From: Bacteroidetes bacterium GWF2_40_14
Lineage (GTDB): Bacteria; Bacteroidota; Bacteroidia; Bacteroidales; UBA932
Direction of reading: 5' to 3'
DNA: 64,000 nt
NCBI GenBank assembly: GCA_001769195.1
Contig: MEOK01000001.1
Coordinates: forward strand, 62,001 to 126,000
The notes beneath the pieces were generated by a model. The model worked only from the letters and a program-made list of their open reading frames with translations. It was not told where the DNA came from and did not search any database. The translations under genes were made by a program, and so were the position numbers. Below, piece by piece: positions 42,755 through 51,220 of this stretch. Within the stretch, counting starts at the first letter, position 1. Every line of letters starts with the position of its first letter.

Positions 42755-44498
42755 TGCGCTTCTCTTTTTTATGTTTTTTTGAAGCTTCTTCAAGAATCTT
42801 TGCTGTTTCACGAGCCTTATCCATTGCCGGCAATATATGGGACAAAATGTATTCTCTGCCAATCTCGTCAGCAAATCCTGAACTAACCAATGATTTCATT
42901 ACATTTTCGCTTACTCCGGAAAGTACAACCTGAATATGTGCTTTCTTTGATCTTTTCCACAGATTTCTTAGGTTATTGAGACCGGTAGAGTCCATAAAAG
43001 GAACTTTCCTCATCCTTATTACGCGAACTCTTACCTTCTTCTCCTGGTCAGCTGAAATATCCAATTCATCTATCCTGTTTGCAAGTCCAAAAAAGAATGG
43101 CCCGTCTATTTCAAAAACTTCAACTCCCTCTGGAATATCTAGCATTTCAATATCGTTAGGAAATTCATGCAACTCAGTTCCTGCAATCACACCATCTTCA
43201 ATCATCTTAATGCTTGATGTTTCAGATATCCTCTTGACAAACAGGATAATCGCCAGAATGACTCCAACCTCAATGGCAATTGTAAGATCTATCACGACAG
43301 TAAGGAAGAAAGTAATAATAAGAACGGCAACATCTGCCCGGTGACCCTTTAACAAATATTTGAATGACCTCCACTCACTCATATTGTAAGCGACAATAAT
43401 TAAAATTGCTGCCAGACACGAAAGTGGGATATAAACAGCATAAGGCATAAGAAAAAGAAAAATCAACAAAAGGACCACTGCATGGATAATTCCTGCAACA
43501 GGAGTCTTTCCTCCATTATTAATATTTGCCATAGTCCGGGCAATTGCTCCGGTTGATGGGATACCCCCGAAGAAAGGGGTTATTATATTCGTAATCCCCT
43601 GTCCGATAAGCTCAGTATTGGAATTATGCCTCTTTCCTGTTACACCGTCTGCAACCATGGCAGCGAGCAATGATTCTATTGCGCAAAGAAGTGCAATTGT
43701 TATAGCAGGTTGAAAAAGAACCTTGATTGCAGCAAAATCGATTTTTGGAGTCTCTGGTCTTGGAAGAGGTATGCCACTAGCCAGTTCAGGAAATTTACTC
43801 CCGATTGTAGCAAAATCTATTTTGAAAAAATGCGTGATTATAAGAGCGATAACAGTCCCTGCAACAATCGCAACCAACGAACCAGGAACCTTCCTAGTGA
43901 TTTTTGGCCATAAGACAATAGTAAGTATGCAAAACAATCCCAATGCTGCTTCCCAATAGTTGATTGTAGATATATGTCCGAAGTAGCTGATCCATTTTGG
44001 TATGAATTCAGATGGCAGATTGTCTATATGGAGCCCTAGAAGATCTTTAATCTGTGTTGAGAAGATAACCAGGGCAATACCGCTTGTAAAACCAACTACT
44101 ATAGGATAGGGGATGAATTTTATTATGTTTCCCAACTTTAGCAAACCCATTGCAACCAGCATGATACCTGCCAGAACAGTTGCGATTATCAGACCAGTTA
44201 CTCCGTACTGCGTGACAATGCCATAAATTATCACTATAAATGCCCCAGTAGGACCACCAATAAGAAAACTCGAACCTCCGAATACAGATGTCAATACTCC
44301 TGCTATTATAGCAGTTATCAAACCTTGCTGAGGCGTTACACCCGATGCAATACCAAAAGCTATAGCGAGCGGTAGTGCTATTATTCCTACGATTACACCG
44401 GCAATAAGGTCAGAAATGAATGTTTTTTTGTTGTAAGATTTTTTTTGAAAGAGGTCGAAAAACTTAGGTTTAAAGACCGAGGACAATTGAAACTTCAT
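42744..44498 (-). CDS. SulP-family anion transporter with STAS domain
   Basis: A 584-residue SLC26/SulP carrier. The membrane domain starts near residue 25 and has the N-terminal signature region with IALPLAIAFGIASGVTPQQGL, plus about 12-14 hydrophobic segments. The cytoplasmic STAS domain (about 450-560) has PFMDSTGLNNL. Substrates in the family include sulfate, bicarbonate and other anions. The gene lies 5 bp after cysteate synthase on the same strand, which makes sulfate or sulfite a reasonable guess (inference). It converges with the glycosidase-like gene, overlapping 11 bp. Confidence 0.9.
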   Translation of the reverse strand: MKFQLSSVFKPKFFDLFQKKSYNKKTFISDLIAGVIVGIIALPLAIAFGIASGVTPQQGLITAIIAGVLTSVFGGSSFLIGGPTGAFIVIIYGIVTQYGVTGLIIATVLAGIMLVAMGLLKLGNIIKFIPYPIVVGFTSGIALVIFSTQIKDLLGLHIDNLPSEFIPKWISYFGHISTINYWEAALGLFCILTIVLWPKITRKVPGSLVAIVAGTVIALIITHFFKIDFATIGSKFPELASGIPLPRPETPKIDFAAIKVLFQPAITIALLCAIESLLAAMVADGVTGKRHNSNTELIGQGITNIITPFFGGIPSTGAIARTMANINNGGKTPVAGIIHAVVLLLIFLFLMPYAVYIPLSCLAAILIIVAYNMSEWRSFKYLLKGHRADVAVLIITFFLTVVIDLTIAIEVGVILAIILFVKRISETSSIKMIEDGVIAGTELHEFPNDIEMLDIPEGVEVFEIDGPFFFGLANRIDELDISADQEKKVRVRVIRMRKVPFMDSTGLNNLRNLWKRSKKAHIQVVLSGVSENVMKSLVSSGFADEIGREYILSHILPAMDKARETAKILEEASKKHKKEKRTIS

Positions 44499-44503
44499 TG
44501 GAA

Positions 44504-45784
44504 CTAAAAATTAAAAAGAGATTCAACAGATTTTATTATAAATTCTGTTTCTAAATTATTATCGATAACCAGATTTGGTTTGAGATAAAAAACCTTGTTT
44601 TCGGATTTGAATCGTTTTTCGCCACCACCTGTTATGTTTAGCATTAATACCTTTTCTCTCTCAACCTTACCTGAATTGATACTTTTGATCATTCCTGCAA
44701 GTGCTATTCCAGCAGCAGGATGAATATCAATACCTTCATGTTTTTCAAACAGGGCACATGCCATCTCCATCTCTCCGTTGTCGGCAATTTCGATATCTCC
44801 ATCAGAGTCCTTAAGGGCGTCATACAATCCTCCGGGTATGGCATATGGGGGCCTTCTGTTTGAAAGGACCTTGGCACCAATTAAGAGGGCCCTTTCACGG
44901 GCGTCGTTCTCATCAGTTTGAATCAAATCTCTGCTTCCTATTTTCCACGCATCGTACATTGGTGTAAATGGAGAATTCTGAGAAGGAAGTAATACCATCT
45001 TATGGTTTCCGAATCTTCCATCATCAATAAGCCGGAGGTTTGCCTCCCAGGCGGCGATAGTGCCCGTTCCGCTTCCGATTGCCTGAAAATAATAGTCCGG
45101 GATCCTACCTATTGTTGTAGCTGCCGACAAAACAGTTGTTCCCATTCCGTCCCTTCTTGCAACATTCTTTGCTCCGCCTTCCTCAAAAAACAAAGATGAC
45201 TTACATACCTTCCCGGCAAGATCAATAGCATCGTAATAGTCTGTCTGTGTTGGAGAACAGATTAATTTGACGCATTCATTTACAGGGGAATCAAACCATA
45301 GGGCATCAATATTGTCTTCAGGAACAACTATGAGTAAGGGGATATTGTTGTCTGAACATACTTTTGCAAATGCTCTGGCTGTATTACCTACAGAAGCTAC
45401 TACCATGACCTTCTCCGATTTATCTTTTAATCTGGCACACACAGAATATGCCTCTGTCTCTTTGAAGGAGCAGGTTGTCATTTTTGCACCCTTTTCAGGC
45501 CAGTATCCGCTAAAGCTTATATATAGATTTTCAAGGTCTAGGGCGTTAGCTAGCTTGTCACTTTTATATGTTATTGTAGGAGCTGAATTATTCAAGAAAC
45601 GATTAATTGGCAACCAGTCGGAATACTTATAAAAACCTAAGGATTCATTCTGACAATCTATTTGCTTCTTATCGTATATCGCTCTGATTAATGAGGGTTT
45701 ATTATCTTGAGGATCACATAATAGCCATCCTGTGTCATCGAACATCCTTCCGGAAGCAAAATTCTGAAGTTTGTATTTTGTCAT
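44504..45784 (-). CDS. Cysteate synthase (threonine synthase-like PLP enzyme)
   Basis: About 426 residues from ATG 45784 (MTKYKLQNFASGR); a TTG four codons upstream is less likely. The protein is a fold-type II PLP enzyme related to threonine synthase: PLP Lys in TTCSFKETEA (about residue 107), phosphate loop SVGNTARAFA, and Gly-rich AIGSGTGTIAA. The overall pattern matches the cysteate synthase branch known from Methanosarcina, which converts O-phosphoserine and sulfite to L-cysteate for coenzyme M. In Bacteroidota, cysteate is the precursor of sulfonolipids (capnine/sulfobacins). A true threonine synthase is the main alternative, but the ends and the active-site sequence differ. SulP follows in the same unit. 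Confidence 0.8.
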   Translation of the reverse strand: MTKYKLQNFASGRMFDDTGWLLCDPQDNKPSLIRAIYDKKQIDCQNESLGFYKYSDWLPINRFLNNSAPTITYKSDKLANALDLENLYISFSGYWPEKGAKMTTCSFKETEAYSVCARLKDKSEKVMVVASVGNTARAFAKVCSDNNIPLLIVVPEDNIDALWFDSPVNECVKLICSPTQTDYYDAIDLAGKVCKSSLFFEEGGAKNVARRDGMGTTVLSAATTIGRIPDYYFQAIGSGTGTIAAWEANLRLIDDGRFGNHKMVLLPSQNSPFTPMYDAWKIGSRDLIQTDENDARERALLIGAKVLSNRRPPYAIPGGLYDALKDSDGDIEIADNGEMEMACALFEKHEGIDIHPAAGIALAGMIKSINSGKVEREKVLMLNITGGGEKRFKSENKVFYLKPNLVIDNNLETEFIIKSVESLFNF

Positions 45785-45809
45785 AAAGCCACACAATTAA
45801 TTTTGGGCG

Positions 45810-45817
45810 TAAATTTA
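45810..45817 (-). promoter_or_regulatory. Weak -7-like box before cysteate synthase
   Basis: TAAATTTA (one mismatch to TAnnTTTG) sits 25 bases upstream of the ATG at 45784, in the 37-base gap after the Hdr cluster. It would allow cysteate synthase-sulP to be transcribed separately. Confidence 0.3.
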
Positions 45818-45821
45818 GCTA

Positions 45822-47618
45822 TTATATTAGGTTTTCAGAAACAATTTGTGCAATATCTCTGGTTGGTATGGTATTATAAGTACTGAAACTCTTGAGGCAT
45901 AGCGGACATGCAGTGATTAATTTGTCGGGATTGTTTGTCAATAGAGAGTTAAGGGATGATTTTGCAATTTGTTCTCTTTCACTAAATGACAGGGTCAGGC
46001 TCCCAAGACTTCCTCCACAGCAGATACTCAGATTTTTCTCCTGGGAGGCCTCTTTTACTATTCCGATTGCAGAAAGCAACTCTCGGGGTTCATTGTAAAT
46101 ACCAGACCCTCTTCCAAGTTCACATGGATCGTGAAAAACAAATGATCCTATGCCTTTATGTAATTTGATATTGCCGCTGGTTAAAAGATTGTTAATATAT
46201 ACAGAGTGATGAACTATATCAATACCGTCGAGTTTGTATTCTTCTTTAAAAAACTTGTAACATATTGGACAAGACAGGATCAGTGTCTTGCATCCGGAAG
46301 ATCTTATAAGTTCTCTGTTCTTATTTATGAGTTCTTTTGCACTCTCTTTATCTCCTGACATAAATAATGGCCTACCGCAACAAATTGACCCATCTATATC
46401 TAAAAATGTGTATTTTATATTGGCACTTTTCAGAATTTTAAAGAGAGATTTGTAAATTGCAGGAGTGAGGTGGGTCATACAACCGGCATAGTATAACACA
46501 GAATCTGTTGCATCAATTTTGTTTTCAATAGATTGAAGATATTCATAGTCTGTTCTGCTTCTTACATGCATTTCTTGTCTTTTAAGCAGCTTAAGTCTGG
46601 TTGAGTCAATTCCGACAGGACATGCATCAACGCATTTATTGCACATCAGGCATTTGTCTGCTGTTGCAAGTGATTCGGTTGACCTCCGCCTCAGGAGACG
46701 GATAAAATATACAGAAGAAAATTTAATGTTTCTTTTTTTAGAGGTCATAGGACAGGCATCTATGCAGATACCACATCGGGAGCAAGAATATATTTCGGAC
46801 TCTGCATATCCATCTCTGGATACAGACGACTTTATTCCTGCATTTCTCAGAACTATAAGTAAAATCTCTGTGGGTATATGCATGTATCTGGAGAAGGGGA
46901 GGGCAAAAAGAAATAATCCAAGTGCCCATGAGTATCCCCACCAGACAGGTAATATGTGGTCTGGGTTTGTAACAAAAGCGTTAAGCAGATGGTTTATTGA
47001 GATTGTAAGAAAGCTTCCACCACTAATATTGGCTGTGAAACTCTCTGCAAGAAGCCTTAATGGAAATATTGCCCATAGTGAATACAAGGCAATTTTATCT
47101 CCCAACCTAAGCTTTGTTGTTCTTCTCATACCAAGTATCCTGGAATGAAACCTTTTGTAAATTGCAAGTCCTATTCCTGTAAGAACCAGTAATAAAGAGA
47201 GATCCATCAAAAAGAAGAAAAAAGAGCCTCTTAATGTTTCATGAGTCTCCATTACAAAGTATCTGAAAAAAACAGGATAGTAGAGAACACCGTTTCTCTG
47301 TGGTGTATAGATCATTACCTCAATATGACCAACAAGGATAAGCATAAACCATCCGAAAGCTATACTAAAGTGCATATACCCAAGAAGTATATTCTTTTTG
47401 AATATTTGTACATGTATCAGACAATCAGCTATTATATCCTTGAAGGTTTTAAATAAGGTAGCGGGCATAAAGGATTTAAGCAACAATTTTCTTTCATCAT
47501 TATCCAGTGCCAGAATGATGCGGACCGTACCAGTCAGCAGGTATAATATGATAAAGACCATTCCAAATGTGAATGGCAGTACAAAAGGATCATATCCGAA
47601 AATCAGTCTCTCTTTCAA
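45822..47618 (-). CDS. Membrane-bound HdrE-HdrD fusion: cytochrome b-like subunit with iron-sulfur/CCG domains
   Basis: A 598-residue fusion. The N-terminal ~260 residues hold five membrane helices (approx. 12-36, 77-104, 131-155, 176-192, 225-243) resembling HdrE/NarI cytochrome b subunits. Two [4Fe-4S] ferredoxin motifs follow, CSRCGICIDACP at 279-290 and CLMCNKCVDACP at 323-334. The C-terminal part has two CCG domains with ICCGRP and SICCGGS plus CPIC and CPLC. This is the architecture of quinone-linked HdrD-type disulfide reductases. It is the last gene of a five-gene Hdr-like set and probably connects it to the menaquinone pool (inference). Confidence 0.85.
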   Translation of the reverse strand: MKERLIFGYDPFVLPFTFGMVFIILYLLTGTVRIILALDNDERKLLLKSFMPATLFKTFKDIIADCLIHVQIFKKNILLGYMHFSIAFGWFMLILVGHIEVMIYTPQRNGVLYYPVFFRYFVMETHETLRGSFFFFLMDLSLLLVLTGIGLAIYKRFHSRILGMRRTTKLRLGDKIALYSLWAIFPLRLLAESFTANISGGSFLTISINHLLNAFVTNPDHILPVWWGYSWALGLFLFALPFSRYMHIPTEILLIVLRNAGIKSSVSRDGYAESEIYSCSRCGICIDACPMTSKKRNIKFSSVYFIRLLRRRSTESLATADKCLMCNKCVDACPVGIDSTRLKLLKRQEMHVRSRTDYEYLQSIENKIDATDSVLYYAGCMTHLTPAIYKSLFKILKSANIKYTFLDIDGSICCGRPLFMSGDKESAKELINKNRELIRSSGCKTLILSCPICYKFFKEEYKLDGIDIVHHSVYINNLLTSGNIKLHKGIGSFVFHDPCELGRGSGIYNEPRELLSAIGIVKEASQEKNLSICCGGSLGSLTLSFSEREQIAKSSLNSLLTNNPDKLITACPLCLKSFSTYNTIPTRDIAQIVSENLI

Positions 47619-47619
47619 A

Positions 47620-47949
47620 TTATACCTCCTTGTAAATTTTTAAAATATTTATTATCAGATTTCTGGTATTTATCCCTCTTGGGCATACAAGTGTGCATTT
47701 CCCGCAAAGCATACATCCCTCAATAAGTGCGATGGCTTCCTTTTCCATACCTCTGTTTAATAAAAGAATTACCATTCTGAGGTTTACCTTAGTAAAATTA
47801 CCTGCAGAGCATGAGGCAGCACAGGAACCACAGGCCATACACTTGAGGAAATCGGGCTCAACAGCGGTGATTTTCTTCAGTTTTTTCTGATTTATATTAT
47901 CTAATGATATCCGAGAACTACTTGTAAGAGAATAGCCAAAATCTATCAT
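47620..47949 (-). CDS. hdrC: HdrC-like ferredoxin subunit (small)
   Basis: About 109 residues from ATG 47949 (MIDFGYSLTSSSR), one base after the hdrA stop; longer in-frame starts would run deep into hdrA and are rejected. Two [4Fe-4S] motifs, CMACGSCAASCSAG and CMLCGKCTLVCPRG, make it a HdrC-type electron carrier. As the HdrA here lacks its own ferredoxin domains, this subunit likely supplies them and passes electrons to the membrane HdrED fusion encoded one base downstream. Confidence 0.85.
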   Translation of the reverse strand: MIDFGYSLTSSSRISLDNINQKKLKKITAVEPDFLKCMACGSCAASCSAGNFTKVNLRMVILLLNRGMEKEAIALIEGCMLCGKCTLVCPRGINTRNLIINILKIYKEV

Positions 47950-47950
47950 A

Positions 47951-48964
47951 TCATTTCTGTTTTGACAAATAACCATGAATAGCCAGAGCAGATGCTTTTG
48001 CTTCATTGATTGATTCAGGCAAAGTCTTTGGCCCGGTAGAAGCACCGGCAAAAAATATACCCGCAATCTCTCCCTCAGTAGATCTAAGAATAGGACTTGC
48101 TGATTGGAAGAATCCATCATCACCGAGTCTTGTATTCAGAAGAGAAGAAAGGTTCTCATTATCTGCATTTTTAATCATTCCAACCATTAAAACGAGAAGA
48201 TCTAGTGTAATCTTTAACGGTTTGGATGATAGTGTATCCTCTGCTTTTATTACAAGTTTTCCCGTTTCATCTTCAGCAACTTCGGATACCCGTCCCCTAA
48301 TAAACCTTATTCCATATTTGCTCTGTGCCTCCAGGTACAGATCTTCATAACCTCTGCCATACATTCTGAGATCCATATAAAAACAATAAATATCGGCGTC
48401 GGGATATTGCTCCTTGATTTCACAAGCCTGTTTCACAGCAGTAATACAACATACTTTGGAGCATTGTCTGTTACATGCTTTTTCATCTCTGGAACCTACA
48501 CAATGAACAAACCCGACACTCTTAGGATTTTGTATCCTGCTGTCTGAACCGGTCTTGAAGAAATCTTCAAGATCTGCACTGGTTATCACTCTGTTGTAGA
48601 TATTATATCCATACTCTTCTTTTTTCTCTGCTGGAAAAAGAGAAAATCCCGCTGATACAATAATTGCTGAGACATTAAGAGTGGCATCGTTTGATAATTG
48701 AACACTAAAGTGTTCTCCTGTCTTGCTAACTGAAACTACAGTGCAATCTAAAAAAGTTGTAATATGACCGACTGGTTCTAACAATTTTTGCAATGTCTCT
48801 GCAGCTGAGATACTCTCCGGAAAAAGCCTGTCCCATTTGAGAAGATGTCCCCCTAATTTATCACTTTTCTCTACAATGTATGCTTTGTAGCCAAGATTCT
48901 CAAGCTGGCCGGCAGCTTCCAGACCCGCCGGACCTCCGCCGATAACCAATACTTGTTTATTCAT
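47951..48964 (-). CDS. hdrA: Short HdrA-like FAD/iron-sulfur oxidoreductase
   Basis: A 337-residue flavoprotein: dinucleotide-binding VIGGGPAGLEAAGQLENLGY at the N-terminus, the HdrA cluster motif within CVGSRDEKACNRQCSKVCC (about 165-183), MDLRMYGRGYEDLY, and a C-terminal FAD segment GIFFAGASTGPKTLPESI. The N-terminal inserted and C-terminal ferredoxin domains of methanogen HdrA are missing, giving a size like the sHdrA of sulfur oxidisers. The flavin may couple the HdrBC module to the HdrC2/HdrED module. It lies 3 bp after hdrB and 1 bp before hdrC2. Confidence 0.87.
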   Translation of the reverse strand: MNKQVLVIGGGPAGLEAAGQLENLGYKAYIVEKSDKLGGHLLKWDRLFPESISAAETLQKLLEPVGHITTFLDCTVVSVSKTGEHFSVQLSNDATLNVSAIIVSAGFSLFPAEKKEEYGYNIYNRVITSADLEDFFKTGSDSRIQNPKSVGFVHCVGSRDEKACNRQCSKVCCITAVKQACEIKEQYPDADIYCFYMDLRMYGRGYEDLYLEAQSKYGIRFIRGRVSEVAEDETGKLVIKAEDTLSSKPLKITLDLLVLMVGMIKNADNENLSSLLNTRLGDDGFFQSASPILRSTEGEIAGIFFAGASTGPKTLPESINEAKASALAIHGYLSKQK

Positions 48965-48967
48965 CTG

Positions 48968-49984
48968 TTATAGTTTGTATTTATCAGCTTTGTTGTATAT
49001 TATTCCCATCTTGTCGAGCAGTGGCTCGACTCCGGTTTGATGAATCTGCAGGCCCAGATCCCATGGATCATAACCAAGAACCAGTCCTGCAACCTCTTCG
49101 TATGTAAAAACCGGGATTCCCTGAGAATTTTCACCATATGTCTTACCCTCCATTTCAGAAATGACATACTGCCATCTGTCAAGAAAGTAGGGACATCCCG
49201 GACAGTTTGTTATAATCATATCAGGTTTGAACGGTTTCATTGATTCAAATTTCTTGTGAGTATTGGAGAGAGAGTAACCTCTGTTTGCCTTTACAAGATA
49301 CTGCCGGAATCCAAAACCGCAACAATGTCTTCTTTCCGGATAATCAATGATTTCTCCACCCCAAGCTTCAATCATCCCTGTTAAAACATATGGATATTCC
49401 GCTCCACCGACACCTTTTGAAGGAAACATCTTTGAATAGTGACAACCAATATGTTCTACAACCTTTAAGGGTTCTCCTGTTTTTTTATTTACCAGCCTGT
49501 TTACAGAAGCCGTTGCAATTCGATCTCTAAGCTTGTAAATGACATCACTAGCATGTGCAAGATATTCGGGTTTGTTAAATTCTCTTTTTGTTGCTTTCCA
49601 GAGACTTTCTCGGACTTTTGTTTCCAGTTCCGGATAATGACGCCATGTCTCAAGTGTTTCTGTGTATATTCCAAATGAAGTAATGCAAGAGGCTACATAA
49701 TTCTTATACCCGGCATCTGTCATTAAGGCAAATTGCCGGGCAACAATTGTCATAAGGGTCTCCTGGGGTATAGAGTCACTATGGTATGCAATTCCACCAC
49801 ATGTAGTATGGTGCTCGGTTTCAAAGAAGTCAAGGCCAAGTCTGTTTTGCACTATATCAAGAAATGTTTTTTCTGATGCGGGAAAAAAGTTTTGCCGAAT
49901 GCAACTTCTTACGTAAAAATAATGATCGTCAGGAATCTCCTTCTGATACTCGCTCCAAATCCTTTGCTTACCGTTAAAAATCAT
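48968..49984 (-). CDS. hdrB: HdrB-like CCG-domain subunit
   Basis: A 338-residue protein with one canonical C-terminal cysteine-rich CCG domain: Cys in EHIGCHYSK, CC in RRHCCGFGF and CPGC in TNCPGCPYF. This type of domain binds the non-cubane [4Fe-4S] pair that reduces disulfides in HdrB. The N-terminal copy is degenerate: HTTCGG has a single Cys and the last motif reads ASCITS. So only one non-cubane cluster is expected. It is 4 bp after hdrC1 and 3 bp before hdrA; the C-B-A order is that of hdrCBA operons. Confidence 0.87.
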   Translation of the reverse strand: MIFNGKQRIWSEYQKEIPDDHYFYVRSCIRQNFFPASEKTFLDIVQNRLGLDFFETEHHTTCGGIAYHSDSIPQETLMTIVARQFALMTDAGYKNYVASCITSFGIYTETLETWRHYPELETKVRESLWKATKREFNKPEYLAHASDVIYKLRDRIATASVNRLVNKKTGEPLKVVEHIGCHYSKMFPSKGVGGAEYPYVLTGMIEAWGGEIIDYPERRHCCGFGFRQYLVKANRGYSLSNTHKKFESMKPFKPDMIITNCPGCPYFLDRWQYVISEMEGKTYGENSQGIPVFTYEEVAGLVLGYDPWDLGLQIHQTGVEPLLDKMGIIYNKADKYKL

Positions 49985-49988
49985 AGGA

Positions 49989-50684
49989 TTAATGTTGATA
50001 GTGATCGATTTCTGTTATAGTAAAAATATGCTCAATGTACTCTTCTTGAGTAAACCCCAATTCGTCGGCTTTTTTCAATGACAACTTTTCTATAAGGTCC
50101 AGCCTTGCTGTTGCACCAGTAACATCAAATATTGTTTTAAGCTCATCCAGATCTTCCTGGGGTATTTTTCTAAGAATTCCAACTCCTGACCCATCAAGAT
50201 TAGATCCTAATCTATTGTGAATTGCTTCCAGATTGTCTTCTATCCATTTACCTGTTGTACCGGATTCGGGATGGTCCTTATATAAAAACGTCCTGGGGTA
50301 GACACAATAACCAAAATTTAGAATATTACCGCAGAGTACCTTGTTTAGTACATATTGTTGTCTGCCTTTTTCTGCATCAATGAAAAAACCGAGCTCTTGA
50401 GAAAGGTTTCTGAGTGCCATAATGATAAGGCCCGGAGCATTGTTACGTGGACATCTGGTTATACATGACATGCACTCTCCGCAATACCAGATAGTTTCAC
50501 TTTTTAGAAGTGCTTCAATTTCCGCATCGTCCTTATTCTGGACAGTATTTGTAATTGATCTGGGATCATATTTGTAAAATTCTGCCGCAGGACAAATGGC
50601 TGTACAGGTTCCGCAGTTGATACAGGCATTAAGGCCCTCTTTAAAGCGATAATCCTCCATCAGTTTGTCGAACAACTTACCCAT
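49989..50684 (-). CDS. hdrC: HdrC-like ferredoxin subunit (large)
   Basis: A 231-residue iron-sulfur protein with two [4Fe-4S] motifs, CINCGTCTAICPAAEF near residue 20 and CGECMSCITRCPRNN near residue 70, spaced as in HdrC. The C-terminal ~130 residues are helical and not assigned. It would feed electrons between HdrA and the disulfide-reducing HdrB. It is the first structural gene of the Hdr set, starting 3 bp after the MarR regulator gene, so the regulator and the complex share a transcript. Confidence 0.87.
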   Translation of the reverse strand: MGKLFDKLMEDYRFKEGLNACINCGTCTAICPAAEFYKYDPRSITNTVQNKDDAEIEALLKSETIWYCGECMSCITRCPRNNAPGLIIMALRNLSQELGFFIDAEKGRQQYVLNKVLCGNILNFGYCVYPRTFLYKDHPESGTTGKWIEDNLEAIHNRLGSNLDGSGVGILRKIPQEDLDELKTIFDVTGATARLDLIEKLSLKKADELGFTQEEYIEHIFTITEIDHYQH

Positions 50685-50687
50685 ATT

Positions 50688-51128
50688 TCAATTTTCCTCC
50701 TTAATTACCATATTATCAGACATTTTGGTCAGGACTTTGATAAACGTGTAAAGATCTTCTACCGGTATATCTCTTATAATACTGTTTGTTGCATCCAATG
50801 CTATCTCGGTTACCTTATCTTTTATTTTCAGCCCATTCTCAGTTATATGTATCAGATTCAGCCTCCTGTCCTGCTTGTATGCAACCCGTTGAACAAAATT
50901 CTTCTTCTCAAGTGCATCAATAAGCTTGGTGACAGAATTTTTGTCCTTGTTTATTTTAAGTGCGATTTCCTGCTGAGATTGTACACCATCGTCCCATAAC
51001 GTGTCCAGAACAAGAAACTGTTCAGGTGTTAAATCGAATCCCTGGTTTTGGAAAAATGTGCTCATATACACTTTGAACCGGCAATGAACCAAATTTAGAA
51101 AAACTCCAACTTTTTTATTTAGTATCAT
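50688..51128 (-). CDS. MarR-family transcriptional regulator heading the Hdr operon
   Basis: A 146-residue winged-helix protein: GFDLTPEQFLVLDTLWDDG, the recognition helix SQQEIALKINKDKNSVTKLIDALEKKNFV and the wing RVAYKQDRRLNLIHIT. MarR proteins are dimeric repressors that release DNA on binding a small ligand or on thiol oxidation; the two Cys positions expected for an OhrR-type sensor are not present (only one Cys, near residue 16). It is the first gene before hdrC, and a palindrome overlapping its -7 box (51149-51168) suggests self-control of the whole unit. Confidence 0.88.
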   Translation of the reverse strand: MILNKKVGVFLNLVHCRFKVYMSTFFQNQGFDLTPEQFLVLDTLWDDGVQSQQEIALKINKDKNSVTKLIDALEKKNFVQRVAYKQDRRLNLIHITENGLKIKDKVTEIALDATNSIIRDIPVEDLYTFIKVLTKMSDNMVIKEEN

Positions 51129-51148
51129 CTGTTATAGTATATGCTTTT

Positions 51149-51168
51149 ACTATTGCAAATATAATAGT
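51149..51168 (-). promoter_or_regulatory. Promoter and overlapping palindrome of the marR-hdr operon
   Basis: The minus strand carries an exact -7 box TATATTTG (complement of 51156-51163), 27 bases from the MarR ATG. An inverted repeat ACTATT...AATAGT with 8 bases between (51149-51168) brackets it, the position expected for a MarR operator. Confidence 0.55.
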
Positions 51169-51220
51169 TTTTTCATTAATTTGTAATGTTTCAAAAACAT
51201 TTTTCAACAACATCTCCACT

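Noticed and set aside
46639-47148. 169-codon open frame on the plus strand opposite the HdrE-HdrD fusion gene
   Set aside because: It lies wholly antisense to a gene with clear membrane and iron-sulfur motifs and has no recognisable domain or start signal.
47950-48123. N-terminal extension of the small hdrC to a start at 48123
   Set aside because: It would overlap hdrA by more than 170 bases with a sequence lacking homology; ATG 47949 directly after the hdrA stop fits.
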